From: Undaria pinnatifida
Lineage: Eukaryota > Sar > Phaeophyceae > Laminariales > Alariaceae
Direction: 5' to 3'
NCBI GenBank assembly: GCA_012845835.1
Contig: JABAKD010000025.1
Location: 30,139,761 to 30,203,760 of the forward strand
DNA: 64,000 nt
The position numbers were made by a program, and so were the translations under genes. Below, piece by piece: positions 23,801 to 29,023 of this stretch (position 1 is its first letter; every line of letters begins with the position of its first letter). Under the pieces are notes generated by a model. The model searched no databases, had not been told where the DNA came from, and was given only the letters and a program-made list of their open reading frames with translations.

Positions 23801-26800
23801 GGAGCCGCCCCCCGAAGACGGCGCTCGAACGAAGCGATTCGACCAAGAATTCCAGTTCCGAGAATCCCATACTGAGGCCGAGACAAGAAAAACTCCTGAC
23901 CGAATGAAGAAAAAAAGAAGCATCATATATATACAAGGGCTCCTCATGGGTGCCGGCTAGACCGAATGAAGAAAAAAAAGGAGCATCATATATATACAAG
24001 GGCTCCGCATGGGAGCCGGCTAGACCGAATGAAGAAAAAAAAGATGCATCATATATATATATACAAGGGCTCTGCATGGGTGCCGGCATTCGCCGGCACC
24101 CATGCTTCGGGTAGGGCAGGGCAGCACTTCGAATTGTTCGATTCAATACTTAGTAAGAGTAAAAGAAGTCACCACACACAAGCATAGTCTGCGCGTACAG
24201 TATGTAAGGTAATGCCAAGAGTTCGATATAGACTAACGATCGCAACAATGCACTACTATTAATAGCTACCGTTTTTTGAGTGAATCCGGTTCAGAGCTTC
24301 ATTCATCACATTTCGATCGGATAAATCCGAGCACTCGCCAACTGACCCTTTAGTCTGGCGACGAAACGTGTCGAGTGCGTTTCTTATGATATTTTAACTC
24401 AATCAAGCATCCGGGGCCAGTAAGTAAGGTGACGACCATGTCCGCTGCGTGTTCTCTTCGTACCCACTAAGAGGCGCGCACTGAGCCAGCTTCTGAAATA
24501 TACAATGCATGATATAATAGTATAATCTTGATCCGAGCCTCCCAAATCGACTGTCTGTGTGTTGTCTGATCGTGGAGAGACGTGCTGACGTTGTTCCAGG
24601 CGCGAAACACGGTGGTATGGCTGCCTTCGTCATTCAACTCCTCGAATGCTATTGCAATGCTGCTGCTTGTTGCTAGCTGTGTAGATCGCTCACTATTTGT
24701 ATATACAGTACGCGACTACAGCGCTTACGATTTCGACAGCTAAGAATTTCAGACTGGAATTTTTATAGACGAAAATAAAAACATGTCATTTTTGTCTGAT
24801 CGCTCATTGGCCAAGATTCATGCACAAAGTAGGGGTCACCCGGCCACGATAGGGTCACATGCCGGGACCGGAATCCATCCACACATCTTCAACTCCGACA
24901 ACCGGGGGATGAACCCGGATATCATCCGGGTTGCTACCTCCCCGCACGGTGTGGAAATCCCAACCCCACCGGCCAATTTTCTGATTGGCCATGGTTCGTA
25001 TGTTGAGCCAGCTCCACCTCGGGAGGATATAGGGTCCCATCCCCGGTCCAGAGGTCGTTTCACATCTCTAACACTTCCATCAACTGGGGAAGCAAACCGA
25101 GCTTCCTCGGGTCGACACCACCCTGCACGGTGAAAGAATCCCAATCACGTTAGCTAATCGCTGATTGGTTCGAGCTCCTCAGCGCCGTCTTGAGTGGATA
25201 GAGGTCCATGAATGGGGGGCATTTCTGTCGCACACGGGCAAAATAGGGTCCCACCCCCGATTCGCCCGACTCTCTACAGCTCCAAAAATGCGGGGACAAG
25301 AACGATGACCTCCCGTGTCGACACCACTCCGCACGACGTGGAACCCCAACCATATTCGCTTACCGCTGATTGGCTGGGGCTCGGACATGAGGGCAACGCC
25401 ACCATGGGAGGATATAGAGTCCTGTGCCCGTTTCAGAAATTATGACGAACCGGGGACGATAACCGATATCTCCCGCGGGTCGACACAGCCCCGCACGATG
25501 GTGCGACAATCATCTATTATTCGCATTGGCTTATCGTTGAGTGGCTGTTCAGCTCGTAGAGCCAGGGACACTCGGGTAGGAGATAGACCAGCAAACGGGC
25601 GGGGGGCGTTCCGACGCACCCGATGAGGATAGGGCTCCACCGCCGTTTCAGAAATCCTTCCATACCCCATCAACTCCAACAAACCGGGGACGAAAAACCG
25701 ACTTTTCGCGGATCGACACCACAGTCACACCGCACGGTGTGGAAGCCTTAACTAGCTGAGGTTCGTATACAACGCCAGCACCACAGAACAGGGTCCAACG
25801 CCGGTTCAGAAATCCTTCAAGATATTTTCAAGTAGAAAAAAATGGGGCAACTCGCGCTACTGCTGATTTTTTGTTCGTATACCCCAACCCCACGGTACGC
25901 GGACATTTCATTTGACCTCCTGCCTCGATACCACCCCGCACAGTGTAGCCCAACCTACGATTGATCGGCTCGGCCGGGGTTCGTGGATAGAGGAAACCAC
26001 CACTCACTAAGAAGTTGAGCAAGTTCAATGACCTATCTACTTCTGGCCTGTGATTGGAGAAGTTGCACATGGACCAATTGCATAATATACAGCAGTCGGT
26101 CCAAATCGAGTCGATCGGTGCAACTTGCTTGGGTATCGTATTATTACAGCAGCAGTAGTACAGTTCACTTTTTTTCTTTTTCCCATCCCATTTATCGTGA
26201 TGCTCGCACTACTTTCGCGCTCACAGTAGTATAACTCAGATCCGGGGTAATATAGCGGACTTCCCTCCCCCCTCCCCACTACGGTACGTGCCTTCATTTT
26301 CTCGCGAGAACACTTCAGTATTTTCTTACCGCGTCGATTCGCGTCGAATTGTACCTACCCACGCTGCTAGGCGATTTCATCAGTTAGGTGATCCTTTTTT
26401 CATCATTTTTTTCTGCAAATGAATAAAGCCAACAAAGCTCACAACGAGGTGGTTATTTAACTCAAGGACCAACGCTAGTTTTAATGGTGTAACCCCACTA
26501 GACCACCGGGGCGACCGGCTCTATATCACTTTGCCGCGGTGGCGTATGATGTCAGGTTATCCTCGAGCCTGGTATAGGTCAATTTCGTGAGTTCGAATTC
26601 CCCCGAGTGCGTACTCGTATCATTTTTCGCGGGACGTTTTCTAGTGCAATAATTGATTTGCGGAAAGCGCGAGAGCGTGAGTTAGCAACACTATCTCCAA
26701 TTCATTTCCGCCCCCCCCCCGCCCCCGTTTTTTTTCCATGTTCCCTCTCGTTCAAACGACCCACCTATAATCGAAATCGGCCAGAGTAATAAACACTTCT

Positions 26801-29023
26801 ACGCAATTGATATCACGTCATTTTCTTTCTAGCCATCCATGACGTAGCTTTAAATCATCCCCCCCCCCCAACACCCCCTCCTTCCCCACCACCCGCACGA
26901 TCGCCTAGACCTAGCACCGCGCGTACAGCAAGCCCCTACATTTATAAGACCTAAACCTGTTAGAAACCCTTCCCCCCCCGCCCCCTTCCCCCCCCCCCCC
27001 CCCCCCCCCCTTTCTTTTGTTTATTCCGCTCCCCCTTGCTCAAACGCCCCGCCACACATCAAAATCACCTCGTTATCTTTCTAGAGCCATCCATGCCGCT
27101 GCTCCAATTTATCCCCCCCCCCTCCGCCCCCCCCCCCCCCCCAACGCCCCCTCCTTTCCCACCACCTGCACCATCGCCTAGACCTAGCACCACGTGTATA
27201 GCAAACCCCTACATCTATGCGATCTTAAGCTGTTAAAAGCCCTTTTGCCCCCCCCCCCCCACCCCCTCGAACACTCCGCCCTCTCCTCACTGGTTGTACG
27301 ACTTACAGGATATACATAATAAACTGGTGCATTCTTGCCAAAACCATCAGATTTATCCCCTTGAAGGATTTATTGTTACCACGCACAGATTGAGTTGCCC
27401 CGCCCATCCCATCCCCCCCCCCCCCGCCCCCCCGCTCCCTCTTGTTCAAACCTATGCCCCCACGCCCTTGAAAACGCCCTCCCCTCACCGGTTATACGAC
27501 TTACAGGATACACTTAATGAACCGATGCATTTCCTTCCACAGCTGTCAGATTTTGTCCCCCTCAAAAACGGGTTTTGTAGTTTCCACGCTCAGACTGATT
27601 TCACTCTGTTGACCCTGATAGCTACACTGTAGTTCCAAGGGGAGTGGCCGACCTATATCCTTAATGAGGACACACAACCCGTAATACGCGCGATCGGAGT
27701 ATCACACACAGCTTGCAAAGATGAGTTTCGACAAAATCTTCGATCTCACAGCTGGAGTGTATTTATATTTTTGTAATATATTTATCCTTAATGAGGACAC
27801 ACAACCCGTAATACGCGCGATCGGAGTATCACACACAGCGTGCAAATATGAGTTTCGACAAAATCTTCGATCTCACAGCTGGAGTGTATTTTTGTTTTTA
27901 TATTATATTTGTGCTCATTGAGGACACACTACCCGTAATACGCGCGATCGGAGTATCACACACAGCTTGCAAAGATGAGTTGCGACAAAATCTTCGATCT
28001 CACAGCTGGAGTGTAGTTTTATTTGTATAATATATTTATATATTTACACCCTACCTAGAAGCGTACCAGGTATATAGTCTATACTGGTATATATTATCAT
28101 GTATGACCAAACTAACGCCAAACCAATGGACGGCGCGGTAGTCGTGTGTTGTTGTCACCGTCGCGGGGATTTTGGCGATTTCCAACCATTGTTTGGTTGT
28201 AAAAAGGTTGAAAATACTACTGTACCCGACAAACATCATAACGCATGAAGGCTAACCAACCAACCCACAACAAGAAACACCTTAACGCCGTTACGACTGG
28301 AAACCCATTTTTTGGTACAAAACTGCTTGGAAATATGATAGGGAAGGGTTTTGGGGCCCCGAAGGGGGTAACCCCTTCATGAAGGGGCTAACCCCTTCAC
28401 TGCTGGAAACCTTTTTGGGGACAATTTTACTTGAAGTTTGTATAGGGAGGGATTTGAGACTCTAAAGGGATCAAGAGACTGAAGAAAATGGCAGGAAAAC
28501 GTATTTCTGACCCTTTTTGTTTTCGCTGGTTTTTGGTGCGTTGGGTTGGTCTTGGGCTGAGACCTTTTTGACTGTTTCAATACTCTCAGTAGTGTGCCAT
28601 GTTTTCGTATCCAGTTCCTACCCGAACGAATGTGGTACATTGCAACACTCTTATAAATTTAGTAATACCCCCCCCCCGTAGGGTTTGACGCCCAAAGAAA
28701 ATATGCATGTCCTTTCCCCTGCATACTTTAATCAAGTGATAAGCCCCAAAATATGTTGTAGCTCAACACAAACATGCTTATTTACGCGTGCAACTCCCGT
28801 GCAACGCTCCAGGCGCATCGACTTCCGCGAGCTTGTCCGCGACCTGTTCAGCCTCTACAAGACCCGCATCTGGATGCAGCAGCTCGAGCCAGACACCACC
28901 CCGTCAGGCGGCCCCATGCAGCCGGCCTCCTTCTCGCCCCACGGCATCCATGGCGGCATGCCCGACCCTCAGGGGGGAGGGCAGATCGATATGGGCATGG
29001 GCATGGGTGGTCAGAGGCTGTAG
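2988..29023 (+). CDS. PSP1 C-terminal domain protein, four exons joined
   Basis: Join 2988-6068, 17621-17791, 19628-19779 and 28813-29023: 3615 nt, 1204 residues. Residues 1-1002 are low-complexity and Gly-rich, with poly-Gly runs (longest near 552-600), Ala and His/Gly tracts, and Ser/Thr islands such as RSQSVSSFHTDLF. Residues 1003-1163 form a PSP1 domain, beginning NVYHVQFKRSTRNFLLG, passing VGDYVKVEADRGEDLG and LPMRVMDAEFQYDRHKLTFFFEAEG, and ending RIDFRELVRDLFSLYKTRIW. The tail is Gly/Met-rich. PSP1-domain proteins include bacterial YaaT/RicT, which acts with RNase Y, and the trypanosomatid RNA-binding protein CSBPII, so a role in mRNA metabolism is likely but inferred. An in-frame TAG at 2946 supports the chosen ATG. 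The domain is split over four exons and rejoins in frame at every junction, which makes the gene model strong. Intron 2 uses a GC donor. Confidence 0.9.
6554..7022. repeat. 41-43 bp tandem repeat, about 11 copies
   Basis: The unit is a GCCGCAATTCCAATTAATAG core followed by ACAGCA.CCCAAATCA. Copies start near 6558, 6601, 6643, 6680, 6721, 6763, 6805, 6847, 6889, 6930 and 6973, with 5-20% divergence. An open frame rich in Q, P and N crosses the array, but it only reflects the repeat period. Confidence 0.85.
7050..7232. repeat. 96-bp direct duplication
   Basis: Two units share CCCATGCAC.GATTTATTCG, ACTGCGTGCCGTA and AAA.TTG blocks, offset by about 96 bp. It follows the 43-bp array directly. The words GTTTGTACTA at 6540 and 7143 suggest the neighbouring arrays once belonged to one larger repeat. 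Confidence 0.65.
7559..7826. repeat. 114-bp tandem repeat with inverted third unit
   Basis: Direct units start at 7559 and 7673 (GTC.GGATATT.CCATAAACG, CTATGGGA.CTGATA, AGAAGGCCTGAAACCCGGG). The block at 7796-7822 is the inverse of the CATAAACGCTATGGGAACTGATA part. The hAT-like element inserted into this repeat: the matching GTCGGGATATTTCCATAAA resumes at 9580 just beyond its right end. Confidence 0.7.
7827..7834. repeat. target-site duplication, left copy
   Basis: ATATTTAC here is identical to 9568-9575. Eight bp is the typical target duplication of hAT-superfamily transposons. Confidence 0.85.
7856..8110. repeat. CGGGT minisatellite, left block of the hAT-like element
   Basis: About five units of roughly 58 bp or shorter contain two to three CGGGT/GGGTC words followed by an AAAATCTCGCGG spacer. 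The G-runs recur every five bases, a spacing compatible with G-quadruplex formation on the G-rich strand, though these are GGG runs of only three. Confidence 0.8.
8467..9000. repeat. internal duplication with CAG array inside the hAT-like element
   Basis: Segments at 8467-8680 and 8738-9000 share CATACCAGTACGAAATGTGA, TCGCGGATCGCAGCCCCTGC and CCGCCCCAGTTGTGGGCTT. The second copy carries an expanded CAG/GCA array (8797-8860, about 20 units) where the first has four or five. Confidence 0.8.
9320..9540. repeat. CGGGT minisatellite, right block of the hAT-like element
   Basis: Four units of about 56 bp are in the same orientation as the left block. The orientation inverts in the last 50 bp to build the right terminus. 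Confidence 0.8.
9568..9575. repeat. target-site duplication, right copy
   Basis: ATATTTAC, identical to 7827-7834, directly follows the terminal CCCTG of the hAT-like element. Confidence 0.85.
9890..10065. repeat. degenerate GACCGCCTTAT repeats
   Basis: The word (A)CCGCCTTAT recurs at about 9928, 9948, 10010 and 10044, with related GGCGGT and CGCCTTACT words. Spacing is irregular and no gene is visible. Confidence 0.45.
10402..10697. repeat. inverted repeat arms flanking a telomere-like tract
   Basis: The left arm (10402-10455, CCCACATCGTACCAGATAAA then GTACCAA) is the near-exact inverse of the right arm (10632-10697, TTGGTACTTTATCTGGTACG then ATGTGGGG). About 175 bp lie between the arms, including the telomere-like repeats at 10522-10574. 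Confidence 0.7.
10522..10574 (-). repeat. interstitial telomere-like repeats
   Basis: Four full CCCTAA units and one CCCTA are followed by degenerate CCCCAACCCAAACCCAAACC. The complement is TTAGGG, the telomere repeat reported for brown algae. It lies within intron 1 of the PSP1 gene, so it is clearly internal. Confidence 0.85.
11310..11642 (-). mobile_element. tRNA-derived SINE, family A, copy 1
   Basis: Read on the minus strand, the head at 11642-11560 begins GCCGCCCCGATGGTCTAGCG, with an A-box-like TGGTCTAGCGGTTA and a B-box-like GGTTTGAATCC, as in RNA polymerase III internal promoters. The body shares CCTACCCACGCTG.TAGGCG, CTCGCGAGAA, GTACGTGCCTT and GATCCGGGGTCACA with copies at 22070-22410 and 26165-26520. 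It is not a working tRNA gene because the cloverleaf is disrupted. Confidence 0.75.
11750..12095. repeat. dispersed repeat family D, copy 1
   Basis: Matches 13978-14354 in the same orientation: GCGTCATCTGC/GACGTCATCTGC at the start, a pyrimidine-rich middle, GTGTGCTGGC.TGCAT, GCATTGCATGGCC, CTGT.TCGTAGTTTATGACCA, TCTCTATGA and CACGGACACT at the end. The 13.7-kb and 13.9-kb copies have B-box-like words at their left ends, so the family may be a SINE. Confidence 0.65.
12473..12985 (+). pseudogene. LINE (non-LTR retrotransposon) 3' end of ORF2, degenerate
   Basis: Conceptual reading gives ATWTLNATHYLWRA, then after a frameshift near 12525 RRVLGFQRRADHTNLPYTKT, KSIETINRKRRLFFAGAMLW, a stop (TAA at 12686-12688), RLPSWMMFAEIAGGKSPGPS, GKWYRGILEAAE, a second stop near 12905, then FMAMWHVEEEKKSSERRAAR. 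The order RRRLFFAG, RLP..MFGE.GG, DL..F, GKWYR..EAA, F...WH.EE matches the region after the reverse transcriptase in LINEs I recall from brown algae. The polymerase and endonuclease domains are missing, so the copy is 5'-truncated and dead, with two stops and a frameshift. Confidence 0.7.
13136..13452. repeat. CAGTATACTG palindromic minisatellite
   Basis: About 30 copies of a roughly 10-bp unit alternate CAGTATACTGC and CAGTGTACTGC. CAGTATACTG is a perfect palindrome, so a single strand could form many small hairpins. All six frames stay open (Q/Y/T/G or P/V/Y/C-rich), which explains several overlapping long ORFs. Confidence 0.9.
13720..13815 (+). repeat. family D partial copy with tRNA-like B box
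   Basis: TTGCATTCGAATCCCGG resembles a polymerase III B box. It is followed by GCTGCCCTGACACCGGCTGG and GTGGTGTTATCTGCCTTGTT, which parallels 13945-14030. The copy lacks the pyrimidine-rich body. Confidence 0.45.
13945..14354 (+). repeat. dispersed repeat family D, copy 2
   Basis: GGTTGTTCGAAACCC at the left end looks like a B box. The body then matches 11750-12095 to the shared CACGGACACT end. Two similar copies about 2.2 kb apart, plus a fragment, fit a SINE-like family. Confidence 0.55.
14530..14725. repeat. about 101-bp direct duplication rich in GGGTACCCGG
   Basis: Two units share CCCGAACGGGTAGTGACGGG, GCGTATT.CCTGCCGGGTAC and GAACGGGGT.CAACTCTAGT. Similar GGGTACCCGG-rich sequence occurs at 12300-12430 and 14440-14520. 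Confidence 0.7.
15422..16120. repeat. about 195-bp tandem repeat, 3.5 diverged units
   Basis: Units start near 15422, 15628, 15820 and 15985 with GGTCGGGCTGGT.GGTGTT, then GGCTACTTGCACGGTGGC, a T-rich tract, GCGACACCCCCCGGGATTCG and CATCCCGAAGG. Units are 15-30% diverged. Confidence 0.65.
16575..16665 (-). repeat. tRNA-like SINE head, single copy
   Basis: On the minus strand TGTAGCGAGAGCACTTAAG resembles an A box. About 30 bp on, CGTTTCGATCCCC resembles a B box. No second copy is visible in the window and the stems do not pair well enough for a tRNA gene. Confidence 0.3.
16851..17275. other. overlapping ORFs, no assignment
   Basis: A 101-codon frame on the minus strand (17156-16851) and a 103-codon frame on the plus strand (16957-17271) overlap inside intron 1. 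Neither resembles a family I know, and neither has low-complexity bias. Either could be a chance frame. Confidence 0.2.
17621..17791 (+). CDS. PSP1 gene exon 2 (residues 1028-1084)
   Basis: It starts VGDYVKVEADRGEDLGMVV and ends EHIIRAATEDE, in phase 0 at both ends. Reading on past 17791 meets a stop within three codons and no GT donor is near. AG/GCAAGG at 17790-17797 fits a GC-AG donor. Joining there to 19628 restores the usual PSP1 order ATEDE-VQMVKDKLRDEE without gap. Confidence 0.88.
18005..18140. repeat. GGTGTT microsatellite
   Basis: Irregular TTGGTG/TTGGTGGTG repeats extend over about 135 bp. Similar arrays occur at 19796-20030 and 20200-20295 in intron 3. Confidence 0.9.
18445..18525. 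repeat. GGGA microsatellite
   Basis: About 19 GGGA units form a near-perfect polypurine tract, with G-rich sequence on both sides. Confidence 0.95.
18640..18790 (+). repeat. dispersed repeat pair, copy 1
   Basis: It matches 28490-28640 in the same orientation: GATTGGGTTGGGTTGG versus CGTTGGGTTGGTCTTGG, TTTCGATACT.TTAGTAG versus TTTCAATACTCTCAGTAG, and TTTTC.TATCCA.TCCT. Divergence is about 30%. Confidence 0.55.
18955..19185 (-). repeat. 122-bp satellite, two units
   Basis: Each unit contains CCAGCTGTGAGATCGAAGAT, GTCGAAACTCATCTTTGCAA, GTGTGTGAT and CGATC.CGCGTAT, ending GGGTGTGTCCTCAT. The period is 122 bp. It is the reverse orientation of the array at 27660-28030. Confidence 0.9.
19628..19779 (+). 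CDS. PSP1 gene exon 3 (residues 1085-1134 and part of 1135)
   Basis: VQMVKDKLRDEERVLEVCRT, LPMRVMDAEFQYDRHKLTFF and FEAE, then a split Gly codon (phase 2) at the donor GTGAGC (19780). It encodes the central helix and strands of the PSP1 domain, including the LPM..VDAE motif typical of the family. Confidence 0.92.
19796..20030. repeat. TTGGTTGTGTTGGTG minisatellite
   Basis: About 12 units of GTGTTGGTTGTGTTG begin 16 bp after the exon 3 donor. Long frames on both strands over this array read VLVVLVLVV or PTPTQPTPT and are artefacts. Confidence 0.9.
20200..20295. repeat. GCGTTCGTGTTGGTT minisatellite
   Basis: About six degenerate units of TTGCGTTCGTGTTGG, related in composition to the arrays at 18005 and 19796. 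Confidence 0.8.
21001..21330. repeat. dispersed hairpin repeat, copy 1
   Basis: ATATATATATACAAGGGCTC is followed by the inverted repeat GGGCGCCGGC-gagt-GCCGGCGCCC (21026-21049), CATGCTTCGGGTAGGGCAGG and, further on, TAA.GCCAAGAGTT.GATA. The same order occurs at 24050-24225. Confidence 0.65.
22070..22410 (-). mobile_element. tRNA-derived SINE, family A, copy 2
   Basis: Same layout as the copies at 11310 and 26165: tail CCCATTTGTTATC, body GATCCGGGGTCACATAG, GCACGTGCCTTCATTT and CCTACCCACGCTGCTAGGCG, then a tRNA-like head ending CCGGTGGTCTAGTCCAGTGG when read on the minus strand. The B box (GAATTCGATTCCC) is partly decayed. Confidence 0.75.
22616..22662. repeat. CAA microsatellite
   Basis: About 13 imperfect CAA/TCA triplets. 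Confidence 0.85.
23022..23225 (-). mobile_element. tRNA-derived SINE family B, copy 1 with inverted head
   Basis: On the minus strand the main copy (23225-23127) reads CAGTGGGTAGTGCTACGTAT, then GTGAGTTCGATTCTCACC (B box), then CATTATGAACTG. Just to the left, CAGTAGCTCAGTGGGTAGTG at 23069-23088 is the same head in plus orientation. Another, CCACTGAGCTACT at 23041-23053, faces it and forms a hairpin. This looks like nested or rearranged SINE heads. Confidence 0.6.
23391..23508 (-). mobile_element. tRNA-derived SINE family B, copy 2
   Basis: The minus strand reads GGCTCAGTGGGTATAGTGCT (A-box side), GAGCACGATTCTCACCC (B-box side) and a tail CATTATGAATGGTTATG. It aligns with 23225-23127 over its whole length. 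Confidence 0.65.
23897..24225. repeat. 62-65 bp tandem repeat ending in hairpin repeat copy 2
   Basis: Three units start near 23897, 23958 and 24023, each GACCGAATGAAGAAAAAA, CATCATATATATA, CAAGGGCTC and GCATGGG. The third continues into a strong inverted repeat CATGGGTGCCGGC-att-CGCCGGCACCCATG (24075-24104) and then into the sequence shared with 21001-21330. The plain reading is partial tandem amplification of one end of a dispersed element. Confidence 0.75.
24690..24765 (+). repeat. dispersed repeat shared with 36400-36475
   Basis: CAGTACGCGAC, GCGC..A, GCTAAGAATTTCAGACT and TATAGACGA recur in the same order near 36427-36490. About 75 bp is shared. Confidence 0.5.
24800..26010. repeat. degenerate satellite, about six units of 163-236 bp
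   Basis: The anchor GGTCGACACCAC..CGCACGGTGTGGAA..CCCAACC recurs near 24938, 25108, 25309, 25471, 25707 and 25920. Between anchors come CTGATTGGCT, GAGGATATAGGGTCC and CCGGGGACGA words. Several open frames here are repeat-derived. Confidence 0.7.
26165..26520 (-). mobile_element. tRNA-derived SINE, family A, copy 3
   Basis: Body words CCCATCCCATTTATC, CTCAGATCCGGGGTAATATA, GGTACGTGCCTTCATTTTCT and CCTACCCACGCTGCTAGGCG match copies 1 and 2. The tRNA-like head on the minus strand begins AGCCGGTCGCCCCGGTGG. It ends beside SINE family C at 26528. Confidence 0.75.
26528..26694 (+). mobile_element. tRNA-derived SINE, family C, copy 1
   Basis: The head GGTGGCGTATGATGTCAGG (A-box side), then CCTCGAGCCTGGTATAGGTC, GTGAGTTCGAATTCC (B box), and a tail ending GGAAAGCGCGAGAGCGTGAG with TTAGCAACA. 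It matches 60382-60222 on the minus strand with about 85% identity. Two separated copies in opposite orientation support a mobile element. Confidence 0.8.
26700..27290. repeat. poly-C tracts in a 253-bp duplication
   Basis: C runs of 8-25 nt lie at about 26711, 26860, 26975, 27114 and 27248. Flanking blocks GCCATCCATG, CGCCTAGACCTAGCACC, AGCAA.CCCCTACAT and GTTA.AA.CCCTT repeat with an offset of about 253 bp. Confidence 0.75.
27290..27560. repeat. diverged direct duplication beside the poly-C block
   Basis: CTC.CTGGTTGTACGACTTACAGGATA at 27285-27312 is repeated at 27483-27510, and GTCAGATT/ATCAGATTTATCCCC blocks follow both. No gene is seen. Confidence 0.55.
27640..28030 (+). repeat. 127-bp satellite, three units
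   Basis: Three units at exact 127-bp spacing (ATGAGTTTCGAC at 27721, 27848 and ATGAGTTGCGAC at 27975) contain AATGAGGACACAC, CCCGTAATACGCGCGATCGG and TCGATCTCACAGCTGGAGTG. It is the inverse of the arrays at 18955 and the fragments at 2108 and 40510. Confidence 0.95.
28290..28640 (+). repeat. dispersed repeat pair, copy 2
   Basis: The segment 28490-28640 matches 18640-18790. The part before it (28330-28400) holds an internal palindrome-like GAAGGGGCTAACCCCTTC duplicated as GAAGGGGGTAACCCCTTCAT. Confidence 0.55.
28813..29023 (+). CDS. PSP1 gene exon 4 (residues 1135-1204 and stop)
   Basis: The first base completes the split Gly codon, followed by RIDFRELVRDLFSLYKTRIW and MQQLEPD, which closes the PSP1 domain. 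A Gly/Met-rich tail (MGMGMGGQRL) ends at TAG 29021-29023. I see no clear polyadenylation signal in the next 200 bp. Confidence 0.92.

Larger units (their letters stand above)
19780..28812 (+). other. PSP1 gene intron 3 (9,033 bp)
   Basis: The donor is GTGAGC and the acceptor is GCTCCAG at 28806-28812. The intron contains SINE families A, B and C, two satellites, poly-C tracts and foldback words, listed separately. I see no independent gene. A 164-codon frame at 21231-21725 resembles nothing I know. Confidence 0.85.
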
